Assembly (NCBI GenBank): GCA_949287425.1 | Contig: CASEGJ010000004.1 | Coordinates: 62,001-126,000, forward strand | DNA: 64,000 nucleotides | Direction of reading: 5' to 3' | Origin: an uncultured Caryophanales bacterium | GTDB lineage: Bacteria > Bacillota_I > Bacilli_A > RFN20 > CAG-288 | Shown: positions 16,915 to 26,094 of the stretch, in pieces | Layout: the number at the start of each line of letters is the position of its first letter | Numbering within the stretch: position 1 is the first letter of the stretch | The notes under the pieces: model-generated | The model's database searches: none | Seen by the model: only the letters and a program-made list of their open reading frames with translations | Told to the model about the DNA's origin: nothing | Program-made: the position numbers and the translations under genes

Positions 16915-18076
16915 TTTTAGTTTCTCCTTTTTCTAGTTTATTTTCTTTTTTATTAATTTTGTTTTTGCCTTTTTCAGAATAGGAATATTCTAGATTTATT
17001 CTTGAATTTGAAATAGGCTTATTTTCTTTTTTACTATGGGAATTTTTACTAGGTGAACTTTTTCTTTTTTCTTGGTATTCGGAAATTTTCTTTTCAAAAC
17101 TGATTTCTCTATTTAATCTTCGAGAAATTTTTCTAAAGCCATAGCCTGTTACTAATGAAGCGTTAGAGATAGTTAGAAAAGCGTTAGGATCAATTCTATA
17201 GACTAACTTTTGAATCTCTTCATATTCATTATAAGAGAAAACAACTTGAATCATAGTTTTTTCTTGTAAAGTATATCCGCCATAGCAGTTTAATAAAGTA
17301 GTACCGCGTTCTAAAGACTCGTTGATAGAGGAGTTTATTTCTTCCCATTTAGAAGAAACAATAAAAGCGATAAAAGTTTTAGAAGAAGCGATATATGTTT
17401 TATCCATGATAAACACACAAATAAACGAAGAAAGAATACCGATTAAAACTTCTATCCATGTATTGACAAAAAAGTTAGAAACAATAATTGTTAAATCGAC
17501 AATAAAAGTAACAATAGAAGCGGAAATATGGAGCTTTTCAGATATAAATAAAGGAATACAATCAATTCCACCAGTAGATCCCCCACCAGAGAAAGTTAAT
17601 CCGATAGCTAGCCCTTGTAAGCCTCCACCTATAATTCCAGCTAATAAAACTAAACTGGCGTTAATAACACCATTATTAACATAGTCAATTATAAAACCGG
17701 GCATGTTTTCATATAATGAAGAAAAGATATATAAAAAAGGTGGATAAATAACTGTTGAAATTAAAGTTTTAATAGTAAATTCAGCTCCTAGTAAAAAATA
17801 ACCTAGTACAAATAAACCCCATTGAAAAATTGTTATTAGCATATTTACATCTAAATTAGTTAATTTTCCAATAATTAAGCCAAGAGAAGAAACACCTCCA
17901 GAAACAATATTAGCAGGCACTAAGAAAAAAGAAGTCGCAAAAGCTAAAATTATAGAACCTATAATGACAAGTAAATATCTATATAAGACTTTAGTGACAT
18001 TTCCTTTATAAAAGTCCTTTTTAACTTCTTTAAAAGCTTTGATAAAAGAATATTTATCTTTCCATGAGTTTTCCAT
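16898..18076 (-). CDS. YitT family membrane protein
   Basis: A 392-residue membrane protein of the YitT (DUF161 + DUF2179) family. There are five to six hydrophobic segments between about residues 30 and 230, including the family-like ANIVSGGVSSLGLI and GLTFSGGGSTGGIDCIPL segments. A cytoplasmic DUF2179 domain follows (ERGTTLLNCYGGYTLQEK; IDPNAFLTISNASLVTGYGF). About 65 charged, low-complexity residues (Lys, Glu, Ser, Asn) are added at the C-terminus beyond the usual end. Transport role is unproven in the family. The start codon overlaps the end of prfB by 23 nt. Confidence 0.9.
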   Translation of the reverse strand: MENSWKDKYSFIKAFKEVKKDFYKGNVTKVLYRYLLVIIGSIILAFATSFFLVPANIVSGGVSSLGLIIGKLTNLDVNMLITIFQWGLFVLGYFLLGAEFTIKTLISTVIYPPFLYIFSSLYENMPGFIIDYVNNGVINASLVLLAGIIGGGLQGLAIGLTFSGGGSTGGIDCIPLFISEKLHISASIVTFIVDLTIIVSNFFVNTWIEVLIGILSSFICVFIMDKTYIASSKTFIAFIVSSKWEEINSSINESLERGTTLLNCYGGYTLQEKTMIQVVFSYNEYEEIQKLVYRIDPNAFLTISNASLVTGYGFRKISRRLNREISFEKKISEYQEKRKSSPSKNSHSKKENKPISNSRINLEYSYSEKGKNKINKKENKLEKGETKNGKSN

Positions 18077-19179
18077 CTTTAAATATTTTCCTTAAATACG
18101 CATCGATAAAATTATCAATATAACCATCCATAACTTTATAGACATCTTTTTCTTCATAGTTAGTGCGGTGATCTTTTACTAATGTGTATGGGCAAAAAAC
18201 ATATGATCTAATTTGGCTTCCCCACTCGATATCTAATTTCTCACCATTTATTTTTCTAAGTTTTTCTTGTCTTTCAAGTTCAAGTTTTTGAAATAAACGA
18301 GATTTTAATAGATTCATTGCTAATTCTCTATTTTGAATTTGAGAGCGCTCAACTTCTGAATAAGCGACAATGCCAGTAGGAATATGAGTAATTCTAACAG
18401 CTGATTCAGTTTTGTTGACGTTTTGACCACCAGCTCCTTGAGATCTAAAAGTATCAATTTTTAAATCTTTTTCATCAATTTTTAATTCGATGTCATCGTT
18501 AAATTCAGGCATAACATTAACCGAAGCGAAAGAAGTATGACGAGAATTAGAAGCATCAAAAGGGGAGTTTCTAACCAATCTATGGACCCCTTTTTCAGAT
18601 TTTAATAAGCCGTAAGCGTGTTTACCTTTAATTAATAAAGTCGCTGAAGAAATTCCGGCTTCTTCTCCAGGTAGATAGTTAATTAATTCGTATTTGAATT
18701 TGTGAATTTCACTAAATCTAACATACATTCTTAATAACATATTAGCCCAATCGTGAGCTTCAGTTCCTCCTGCACCAGGATGAAATTCTAAAATGGCGTT
18801 TGAAGAGTCATATTCGTTAGACAAATATAATTCTTGTTGGAAGCTATCTAGTTGTTTTTGAAATAAAGCTAAAAGTTCTTCAGTTTCTTTTTGAAACTCG
18901 GTGTCATTTTCTTCCTTAAGTAAAGCTAAATTTTCACCTATTTGATTGTAAAGAGTATCTAATTTTGTATATTCATCAAGCCTAGATTGCAAATTTGATA
19001 ATTGTGAATTGATTTTACTGGCTTTACTTGGATTAGACCAAAAATTCGGTTCTAAAGTCTGATTTTCTAATTCTTTAATTTCTGAATTTAATTTATCCAG
19101 GTCAAACTGACCCCCTTAGATTAATTAAAGAGGCTTTTAAACTAGAATATAAAGAATTTAATTCATATAGTTCTTTCAT
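18054..19179 (-). CDS. prfB: Peptide chain release factor 2, with programmed +1 frameshift
   Basis: RF2 ends translation at UGA and UAA. The gene starts at ATG 19179, three bases after secA. A 25-codon leader ends at an in-frame UGA (19102-19104), and a +1 shift opens the long frame, giving 374 residues in all, normal for RF2. The rest shows the SPF codon-recognition motif (residues about 205-207) and the GGQ peptidyl-hydrolysis motif in FRSQGAGGQNVNKTES (about 250-252). The shift is the well-known autoregulation of RF2: scarce RF2 leaves UGA unread and favours shifting. An in-frame UGA used this way also shows that UGA is a stop codon here. Confidence 0.96.
19102..19116 (-). other. RF2 programmed frameshift site with GUU slippery codon
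   Basis: The leader reads AGG GGG UCA GUU UGA C. The internal Shine-Dalgarno AGGGGG (19111-19116) stands three bases before the shift codon, as in the E. coli site AGGGGG UAU CUU UGA C. The P-site codon is GUU rather than the usual CUU. A +1 shift to UUU U... restores the frame as GAC CTG GAT. Confidence 0.9.
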
Positions 19180-19181
19180 AA

Positions 19182-21665
19182 TTAATCTTTATTAGCTTCT
19201 TCTCCTGGAAGAACTTGACGAGGTTTAATTTCCTGATTAGGAGCAGGTTTAATAGGAGTGTTAGATGGAACTTCTTTATTTGGGGTAGGAATTGGATTAG
19301 CGCTAACTTGGCTAGAAGAAGGTTGCTGTCTAACTTGGACTCTAAACAAGGCGTTAGTAATATTTTCAGCAATCTTATCTTGCATTTTATTAAACATATC
19401 GTACCCTTCATTAGTATAAGATTGCAAAGGGTTAGTATTAGCATAAGATCTTAAGAAAATAGCTTCTCTTAATTTTGACATTTGGTCGATATGTTGTGTC
19501 CAACTTCTATCAGTCATTTGTAAAACGACTGTTTTTTCAACATAGTTAGCTAATTCATCAGACCAGCTAGCTCTTCTTTTACGATAATCGTGATTTAATA
19601 AAGTTAAAAGATAATCTTCAACTTCGTCTTTTGGTAAAGAATCGATATCTTCAGCTTTAATTCTATTTTCAGGGATATATCTAGGAACTAAAACTTTATA
19701 TAATTTATTTCCATCGACAACCGTTTCTCCATCTTCTTGTTTTAAACAAGAATTGATAGAAGATTCAATGCAGCGTTTAAAATATTCTGGAATATCTTGT
19801 TCGATAGATTTTGAATATAAAATTTCATCTCTTTTAGCGTACATGATTTGTCTTTGCTTAGATAAAACATCATCATAATCAAGTAGAGATTTACGGGTAT
19901 CGAAGTTTTGACCTTCAACTTTCTTTTGAGCGTTAGTGATTAAATTAGTCATGGTTTTAGATTCAAGATAATCATCACCTATACCATCAAAAGCTTTAAA
20001 TAGAGCTTTGGAAGCGAATCTTTGCATTAATTCATCTTCGATAGAAACATAAAATCTCGAAAAACCAGGATCACCTTGACGTCCAGAACGACCTCTAAGT
20101 TGATTATCAATACGTCTGGCTTCATGTCTTTCAGTACCTAAAACAGCTAATCCACCTAGAGATTTAACTTCATCGGAAATCTTAATATCAGTACCACGTC
20201 CAGCCATATCAGTAGCGATAGTAATAGCTCCTTTTTCGCCGGCTTTAGCAATAATTGCAGCTTCTCTAGCGTGGTTTTTAGCATTTAATACTTCGTGAGG
20301 AAGGTTGGCTTTAGTTAATAAAGAATCGACAATTTCTGATTTTTCAACAGAAGGAGTACCTATTAAAATAGGTTGACCTTTTGAATGTCTTTCTTGAACA
20401 TCTTTAACTAGAGCCATATATTTTGCTTTTTCAGAAGCGAAAACAAAATCAGGAGCATCTATTCTTTGAATAGGGCGATTGGTAGGAATAACAACAACTC
20501 TCATGTTGTAAATTTTTCTAAATTCTTCCTCTTCAGTTTTAGCAGTACCAGTCATGCCGGCTAATTTATCATATAATCTAAAGAAATTTTGATATGTGAT
20601 AGTAGCCATTGTTACGGTTTCAGGTTTGATTTTAACATGCTCTTTAGCTTGTAAGGCTTGTTGTAAACCATCGGAATATTCTCTACCTTTTAAAACACGG
20701 CCAGTAAATGAATCGATAAGTAAAATCTCATCGTCAGCTACCATATATTCAACATCTTTTCTCATGATGAAATTAGCTTTTAAAGCTTGGTGAATTCTAT
20801 GAACGAGATCTGAATATTGAGGATCGTACATATTAGTAACACCGAAAGCAGCTTGAACTTTATTGATACCTTCATCAGTTAAAGTGGCGATTTTCTTTTT
20901 GATATCGATAGTAAAGTCTTTATCTTTTCTAAGGGATTTTACAAATCTATCGGCAGTTTGATAAGAGTTAGCGGTAATTCCAGAGCCTCCAGAAATAATT
21001 AAAGGAGTTCTCGATTCATCGATTAAAATCGAGTCAGCTTCATCGACGATAGCGAAATTTAAACCTCTTAATACTCTTCTATCGACACTAGTAGCCATGT
21101 TATCTCTTAAATAATCAAAACCAAGTTCGGAGTTAGTGGTATAAGTAATATCGCAATTGAAAGCTTCTTGTTTAGCTTTAGTATCTTTTTCACGCAAGTT
21201 AACACCGACAGTTAAACCTAAAAATCTATAGATTTGACCCATCCATTCAGCATCTCTTTGCGCTAAGTATTCATTAACGGTAACTACGTGAACTCCTTTG
21301 CCAGTTAAGGCGTTTAAATAAACAGCCATAGTAGCGGTTAAGGTTTTACCTTCACCAGTTTTCATTTCCGCAACATCACCTTCATTTAAAACGGTAGAGC
21401 CGAAAACTTGAACTGGATAAGGGAATTGACCTATTACTCTTTTAGCTGCTTCTCTAGCAACAGCAAAAGCCTCAGGTAAAATATCATCGACAGTTAATTC
21501 AGGATTATCTTTTAATAGTTTTTTAAAATAAGGAGTTTTGGCTTGTAATTCTTCGTTAGATAAACTAGCCATTTCTTTTTCATAATCAAAGACACCGATA
21601 GCTTTCTTTTGAATTTTATTAAAAGCTGTAGCATCAATTCTAAATATCTTTTCTAATAGTCCCAT
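19182..21665 (-). CDS. secA: Preprotein translocase ATPase SecA
   Basis: The 827-residue motor that drives secretory proteins through SecYEG. DEAD-type motor motifs are intact: MKTGEGKTLTATM (Walker A), VDEADSILIDESRTPLI (Walker B) and GRGTDIKI and LRGRSGRQGDPG of the second motor domain, with the preprotein-binding and helical wing regions between and after. The C-terminal zinc-binding cysteine motif of many SecAs is absent: the protein ends in a Pro/Asn-rich tail, as in other short SecAs. It heads an operon of at least six genes, and prfB follows after two bases, a common Firmicute arrangement. Confidence 0.98.
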   Translation of the reverse strand: MGLLEKIFRIDATAFNKIQKKAIGVFDYEKEMASLSNEELQAKTPYFKKLLKDNPELTVDDILPEAFAVAREAAKRVIGQFPYPVQVFGSTVLNEGDVAEMKTGEGKTLTATMAVYLNALTGKGVHVVTVNEYLAQRDAEWMGQIYRFLGLTVGVNLREKDTKAKQEAFNCDITYTTNSELGFDYLRDNMATSVDRRVLRGLNFAIVDEADSILIDESRTPLIISGGSGITANSYQTADRFVKSLRKDKDFTIDIKKKIATLTDEGINKVQAAFGVTNMYDPQYSDLVHRIHQALKANFIMRKDVEYMVADDEILLIDSFTGRVLKGREYSDGLQQALQAKEHVKIKPETVTMATITYQNFFRLYDKLAGMTGTAKTEEEEFRKIYNMRVVVIPTNRPIQRIDAPDFVFASEKAKYMALVKDVQERHSKGQPILIGTPSVEKSEIVDSLLTKANLPHEVLNAKNHAREAAIIAKAGEKGAITIATDMAGRGTDIKISDEVKSLGGLAVLGTERHEARRIDNQLRGRSGRQGDPGFSRFYVSIEDELMQRFASKALFKAFDGIGDDYLESKTMTNLITNAQKKVEGQNFDTRKSLLDYDDVLSKQRQIMYAKRDEILYSKSIEQDIPEYFKRCIESSINSCLKQEDGETVVDGNKLYKVLVPRYIPENRIKAEDIDSLPKDEVEDYLLTLLNHDYRKRRASWSDELANYVEKTVVLQMTDRSWTQHIDQMSKLREAIFLRSYANTNPLQSYTNEGYDMFNKMQDKIAENITNALFRVQVRQQPSSSQVSANPIPTPNKEVPSNTPIKPAPNQEIKPRQVLPGEEANKD

Positions 21666-21724
21666 AAATACCCTCTTCTAATTTTTGTATATATTTATAT
21701 ATACAATAGATATATTCGATATTA

Positions 21725-21753
21725 ATTTTAGCAATTTATAAGCTTATATTCAA
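21725..21753 (-). promoter_or_regulatory. secA operon promoter
   Basis: TTGAAT (21748-21753), 17-bp spacer, TAAAAT (21725-21730) on the minus strand. The 5' leader that follows is very AT-rich, with TATATA runs. Confidence 0.6.
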
Positions 21754-21851
21754 TAAAATAAATTCGCTAGCAAACTAATTACTCACTTAGATATTGTTCG
21801 CTATATAGTTTATAAAAAAGTTCGGGTAGAGATTAATTTATTTAAAATTAA

Positions 21852-21893
21852 AAAGGCTATTATTTTAGAAGCGTTTTTCAATTAATAGCCTTT
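21852..21893 (-). terminator. Terminator of the four-TM protein gene
   Basis: AAAGGCTATTA (21852-21862) pairs with TAATAGCCTTT (21883-21893); on the minus strand the stem is followed by CCTTTTTAATTTT. It closes the gene at 21919. Confidence 0.8.
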
Positions 21894-21918
21894 ATTAGAT
21901 ATAAATATCGATATAAGT

Positions 21919-22488
21919 TTATTTTTTAAATAAACAACTAACTAAAGTTAAACTAGCTCCGATTATTCCACAAGCCCCTGATAAGATGCTACCAGCTCCT
22001 AAACTAGCAGAAGTAGAAACGCCTTTGATTTCTCCAGCATCAATCGATTGGTTAATTTGAGCAAAGTCATCGTTAATTGGAATAAGTAAGAAGAATAAAA
22101 TACCAGCAGTTAACATAATAATTCCGCCTAAAAGGCCAGCGAATTTAGTTTTGGTTCTCAATAAGCTAATTAAAGCTCCGACAATAAGTAAGATAAATGA
22201 AACAAGAACACTAGCATACATATCAATTGAGCTTAAAGTCATTTCAATTGGGTCGCTTGAATTGTTTAAAATAGTTATTATTGCATTTACTTTAATTTCA
22301 TTAGCGCCAAAAGCTAAAGCTGATAACTTAATTCCATTAATACTAACTTTAATGGTGTCATTTAAAGCGGCTCCAGATAAATTAATGCCATCTAGAAATA
22401 GACCAATTAGACCAATAATACCAATAATTGCTCCGACAATAGCGAGAATAGAACCGATTTTTGATTGCTTTCTTTTTGATTTTGCCAT
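21919..22488 (-). CDS. Small membrane protein, four predicted TM segments
   Basis: A 189-residue membrane protein with a basic N-terminus (MAKSKRKQSK). Its four hydrophobic segments lie at about residues 12-32, 88-108, 115-137 and 165-185, with a roughly 50-residue polar loop between the first two. The Ile/Gly/Ala-rich helices resemble small tetraspan proteins of low-GC Gram-positives, but no family is recognised. AAGGAGATTTT precedes the ATG. It is transcribed alone, divergent from the patatin operon, and ended by the hairpin at 21852. Confidence 0.75.
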   Translation of the reverse strand: MAKSKRKQSKIGSILAIVGAIIGIIGLIGLFLDGINLSGAALNDTIKVSINGIKLSALAFGANEIKVNAIITILNNSSDPIEMTLSSIDMYASVLVSFILLIVGALISLLRTKTKFAGLLGGIIMLTAGILFFLLIPINDDFAQINQSIDAGEIKGVSTSASLGAGSILSGACGIIGASLTLVSCLFKK

Positions 22489-22569
22489 AATAAAATCTCC
22501 TTGTTATTAATATTTTAAGTTAGATTTTTAACTATAGCAAAGTCGATATTATATCTAGGTCAAAAAAGC

Positions 22570-22618
22570 GCCTATATATAGGCATTTTGATTTAAAAATT
22601 TATGCTAGCAGCATAAAT
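22570..22618. repeat. Two adjacent perfect palindromes in a divergent intergenic region
   Basis: GCCTATATATAGGC (22570-22583) is a perfect 14-bp palindrome, and ATTTATGCT (22598-22606) faces AGCATAAAT (22610-22618) over a 3-bp loop. They lie between divergent start codons at 22488 and 22683, so they are more likely regulator sites than terminators, though each could fold in RNA. Confidence 0.6.
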
Positions 22619-22668
22619 GTATCGTTTTACTTTTAACTATATTTTTACTCTATTTTAACAATGTGTTG

Positions 22669-22674
22669 TAAAAT
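22669..22674 (+). promoter_or_regulatory. -10 box of the patatin operon (probably leaderless)
   Basis: TAAAAT, preceded by TG, ends only 8 bp before ATG 22683. No Shine-Dalgarno sequence lies between. Confidence 0.45.
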
Positions 22675-22682
22675 TTAAGTGT

Positions 22683-23663
22683 ATGTTTGAAAAGTATAAA
22701 AAACCTAAAATCGGATTAGTTTTAAATGGTGGAGGTGCAAGAGGGCCTTTTCAATTTGGAGTATATTTAGGTTTAATTAAATACGGGTTAGATAAAAATA
22801 TCGTCGGGATTTCTTCAGCCTCAATAGGAGCTTTTAACATGATTTTCTTTTTGTTAAAAAAACCTGATTTGATATTGAAACTATGGAGAAAAGTCGACAA
22901 TCAATTAGTTAAACAAGATAAATCTACAAATATTATTTCTCGGTTATCTTCTAGTTTAATTACTAAAAAAGAAGGGTTTTATTCTCGAGATAATTTAAAA
23001 GAAGAAATTAAAAAGAATCTCGATTTAGACATTTTATTAAAAGATAAATTCCCTTTGTATGTTTCGTTAGCTAAATGTCAGTTTAATTCTAAAGGTAAAG
23101 TTGAAAAATATCTTCCTAGCTATGTTAAATTAAACGATATGGACGCTAACTTAGCTTTAGATTATTTATTAGCTAGTTCAGCTATACCTGTGGTTTTTGA
23201 TCCAGTTACTATTTTAAATGAGACTTATGTTGATCCAATGAAAGCAGATAATGAACCATATAAGCCTTTAATGGATTTGAATATGGATTATTTATGTATT
23301 TTGCCATTAAATTCTTCTCATCTTGAAAAGAGGTATCCTCGTGATTTTAAATTTTCTATCATCGATTTTTCCTGTCCGGAACTTTTTAAAATGAAAAAGA
23401 TGAACATGTTGGATTTTTCAAAAGAAAACCAAGATTTTTATATTAGTTTAGGTTATCAGACTGCCGATTTACTTCTTAGTTTAATTCAGAAAGAAAACTC
23501 TCTTCATAAATTAACTAAAAAGCAACTTAACCAAAAAGAAAAAAGGTATTTTTCCCTTGAAAATTTCAATATAATAGATATAAGTTTCAAATCTATGAGT
23601 TTAGAAGAAATTGAAAAAGATATAAATAGCAAATTGAATAAGAAGGAGAAGATAAGATTATGA
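22683..23663 (+). CDS. Patatin-like phospholipase
   Basis: A 326-residue serine lipid hydrolase with the patatin dyad. GGGARG (residues 16-21) is the oxyanion loop, and the nucleophile Ser47 sits in SASIGAFN, where the usual first Gly of G-x-S-x-G is Ser. The catalytic Asp is most likely in ETYVDPMKADNEP, a departure from the common DGG. No signal peptide, so it is probably cytoplasmic and acts on membrane lipids. It overlaps the next gene by four bases (ATGA) and starts a four-gene operon. It lacks a ribosome site and may be translated from a leaderless mRNA. Confidence 0.88.
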   Translation: MFEKYKKPKIGLVLNGGGARGPFQFGVYLGLIKYGLDKNIVGISSASIGAFNMIFFLLKKPDLILKLWRKVDNQLVKQDKSTNIISRLSSSLITKKEGFYSRDNLKEEIKKNLDLDILLKDKFPLYVSLAKCQFNSKGKVEKYLPSYVKLNDMDANLALDYLLASSAIPVVFDPVTILNETYVDPMKADNEPYKPLMDLNMDYLCILPLNSSHLEKRYPRDFKFSIIDFSCPELFKMKKMNMLDFSKENQDFYISLGYQTADLLLSLIQKENSLHKLTKKQLNQKEKRYFSLENFNIIDISFKSMSLEEIEKDINSKLNKKEKIRL

Positions 23664-24178
23664 ATCACGATGAAATTATTAATGAATTAGAAGATGTTAA
23701 TTCTAAATATTACGGTGGAAGTTTAGCTTATCTTCAAATAGAAATTAATCTAGCTTTATTAAATAAACTTTTAAGTATGAAACAAAAAAAGACCGATAAT
23801 TCTACTTATCAAAAAATAAAAACTATATCTAACTTAATTAAACAGCAAGCTCATTATATGATTGAAGAAGACGGCGAGATTTTTGATAAGATAAGAAAAG
23901 CTGAATCTCAAGATGAAAAAGACGAAATTATCGACAAGATATATTCACCTAGTTTGGCTTTTTTAGAAAACTTAAATACTATAGATATATATTTAAGAGG
24001 GCTGATTGATGAAACTACCTCTTCTTTAAAATACGATTATATTATGATAAAAGATTCTCTTTTAGCTTGCTATAATAATCTAGTACATATTTTAGAGTTT
24101 GAGGTTAGAAAGATGGCTAACTGCGATTTAAAGGAAGTTAGATTTGGTCAAATTCAAGCTGTAAGAAAGGAAAATTAA
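23660..24178 (+). CDS. Helical protein, distantly FTCD_C/cyclodeaminase-like
   Basis: A 172-residue all-helical, soluble protein, with AAGAAGGAG before its ATG. The order of features (YYGGSLAYLQIEINLALLNKL near the start, a central MIEEDGEIFDKIRKA, then PSLAFLENLNTI) recalls the helical C-terminal domain of formiminotransferase-cyclodeaminase and methenyl-THF cyclohydrolase. That family has a G-G-S-x-x-A start and an EEDxxAF-type helix. Conservation is too weak to assign the reaction. It overlaps the patatin gene by 4 nt and the next gene follows after one base. Confidence 0.6.
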   Translation: MNHDEIINELEDVNSKYYGGSLAYLQIEINLALLNKLLSMKQKKTDNSTYQKIKTISNLIKQQAHYMIEEDGEIFDKIRKAESQDEKDEIIDKIYSPSLAFLENLNTIDIYLRGLIDETTSSLKYDYIMIKDSLLACYNNLVHILEFEVRKMANCDLKEVRFGQIQAVRKEN

Positions 24179-24179
24179 A

Positions 24180-24530
24180 ATGACAAAATATCCTGAATGG
24201 TCTGATAGATCTATTATGATAGATTTAAAAAACAGATTTGTAACACTATATAAAAATGATGATGGTTCTATGTTTTATATCGAACCGCTATTTTATCAAG
24301 GTTTGCAGTTTTTTAAAGAATTTAATTCAGATAAATATGAAGATATCTTAAATGAGATGGATAGGATAGTTAGAAAAAATAGATTAGTTGTTTTTACTGG
24401 TGATGATGAAAATCCTATTACTATGATTGACGATGGTATTAAATATGTAGTTTTAACTATCCACGATATTACTGAAGGTATAAATTTAACAAATGAACCT
24501 AAAAGATACGATACAGATTACAAAGATTAA
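24180..24530 (+). CDS. Small acidic hypothetical protein
   Basis: A 116-residue acidic soluble protein of unknown family, in the middle of the patatin operon (one base after the preceding stop, two bases before the next start). It has alternating strands (FVTLYKNDDGSMFYIEPLF; NRLVVFTGDDENPI; KYVVLTIHDI) consistent with a small alpha/beta fold. No signal, zinc or catalytic motif is visible. AAAGGAAAA lies before the ATG. Confidence 0.65.
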   Translation: MTKYPEWSDRSIMIDLKNRFVTLYKNDDGSMFYIEPLFYQGLQFFKEFNSDKYEDILNEMDRIVRKNRLVVFTGDDENPITMIDDGIKYVVLTIHDITEGINLTNEPKRYDTDYKD

Positions 24531-24532
24531 TT

Positions 24533-26092
24533 ATGAAGAAAAAATTGTTTTTAAGCCTAGCGATTTTTAGCTTAGTGTTTGTTACTAGCTGTACAATTAA
24601 TCCATTTAGATTAAGTAGCGATAGCAGCTATCAAGATAACGGAACTAACACTTACAACTCTAATTTAAATCTTTCAAATTCCACTTCGGCTTTTTTAAAA
24701 GGTAAAAGTTATTATACGGATATGAAAAGAGCTAGTGAATATGCTGCTCCTAGTCTAGGCGAAGTAAAAATGCTCATTGTTCCTGTTTGTTTTTTTGATG
24801 AGACAAATTATCTTAATTATTATGGTGGAAGTCAGGCTGTTAAAGATAATTTAGAAATGACGTTTTTTAATGAAAATAATCCTTATTGGTATTCAGTAAG
24901 TGAATATTATTCTCTTTCTTCTTATGGCAATATAAATATTACTGGAACAGTTAGTGATATCTATGTTACTAAACATCCTTTTAGTTACTATAGTTCAATT
25001 AGTTCTACTTCTGAAGGTGAAGCTAGTTCAATTATTGCAAGAGAAATTTCTTCTAATGCTAGTAGTTTAGGAATTGATATATCTAATTATGATTCAGATA
25101 ACGATGGTATTGTTGATTATTTTTGGATGGTAAATCTTCATCCAATTGATTCTAGCAAGTCTTTTCAATGGGCTTATACTTTTTATGATTCAGAATATTA
25201 TTCTAGTCATATATATAACTATTCATGGGCTAGCTATGAATTTTTAATTAGAGAAGAAGGTTTTAACACTTACTATGATGACGCTCATACTTTTATTCAT
25301 GAAACTGGTCATCAAATGGGAATAGTAGATTATTATTCTTATGATGATGTCAATTATCCGCGTTCACCTATTGGTGGAGTTGATATGATGGATTCAAATG
25401 TCGTGGATCATTCTTCACTAACAAAATACAATTTAGGATGGGTTGACCCTATTATAGGTGAAGTAGGTAAATCATATACTTTAAATAAATTTGAATTTAG
25501 TGGAGATTGTTTGATTCTCGCTTCTAATTTTAACGGAACTTGTTTTGATGAATATTTTATTTTGGAATATTATACCCCAACAGGATTAAATCAATTAGAT
25601 TCACAAAGTCAGTATAAAGGTTATTATCCTCAAGGATTTACAATTAATGGATTAAAAGTAACTCACGTTGACCAGCGTTTAGGTAAAATGGAATATCAGT
25701 TACAAGGTAATGTAGCTGTTTCATATTCTTGGGATAATAAATTTTACGATTTAGTCGATGCTCATATTCCAACTGTTGGAGAACCATATTATTACGATTT
25801 TGTTTCTTCTAATACTAAAAAATATTGTTTAGGACCAACTAGATGGGCTTTATGTAATTTAGTTCAAGCTAGCGGAAAAAATAACCTTATGCAAGAATCA
25901 AATTCTATCTATAATCAATATCAACATTCAGCGCAAAATAGCGATCTTTTTACAAAAGATAGCTTAGTTTTTGGTAAGGATGTTTTAAATGGATATATTA
26001 CTAACGAAGGTTGGAAAATTCCAGCTAGTATTAAAATAACTAGTCAAGATGATGATTCAATAAGTTTTACTTTAGAAGAATTAGCTTATTAA
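24533..26092 (+). CDS. M6-type zinc metalloprotease lipoprotein
   Basis: A 519-residue exported protease. The lipobox VTSC (Cys20) is followed by a Ser/Asn-rich tether. The catalytic motif HETGHQMGIVD (His256) is the HExxHxxGxxD zinc site of the M6 (immune inhibitor A) family. A typical D-x-D-x-D-G-x-x-D calcium-like loop, DSDNDGIVD, stands upstream. It should be held at the cell surface and cut extracellular proteins. A second paralog lies at 46490. It ends the patatin operon, converging with the DUF4097 gene after 2 bp. Confidence 0.9.
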   Translation: MKKKLFLSLAIFSLVFVTSCTINPFRLSSDSSYQDNGTNTYNSNLNLSNSTSAFLKGKSYYTDMKRASEYAAPSLGEVKMLIVPVCFFDETNYLNYYGGSQAVKDNLEMTFFNENNPYWYSVSEYYSLSSYGNINITGTVSDIYVTKHPFSYYSSISSTSEGEASSIIAREISSNASSLGIDISNYDSDNDGIVDYFWMVNLHPIDSSKSFQWAYTFYDSEYYSSHIYNYSWASYEFLIREEGFNTYYDDAHTFIHETGHQMGIVDYYSYDDVNYPRSPIGGVDMMDSNVVDHSSLTKYNLGWVDPIIGEVGKSYTLNKFEFSGDCLILASNFNGTCFDEYFILEYYTPTGLNQLDSQSQYKGYYPQGFTINGLKVTHVDQRLGKMEYQLQGNVAVSYSWDNKFYDLVDAHIPTVGEPYYYDFVSSNTKKYCLGPTRWALCNLVQASGKNNLMQESNSIYNQYQHSAQNSDLFTKDSLVFGKDVLNGYITNEGWKIPASIKITSQDDDSISFTLEELAY

Positions 26093-26094
26093 TA

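Noticed and set aside
19163..19444. A 93-codon minus-strand ORF over the secA end and prfB start
   Set aside because: It overlaps conserved secA coding sequence in another frame, and the prfB leader explains the region after it.
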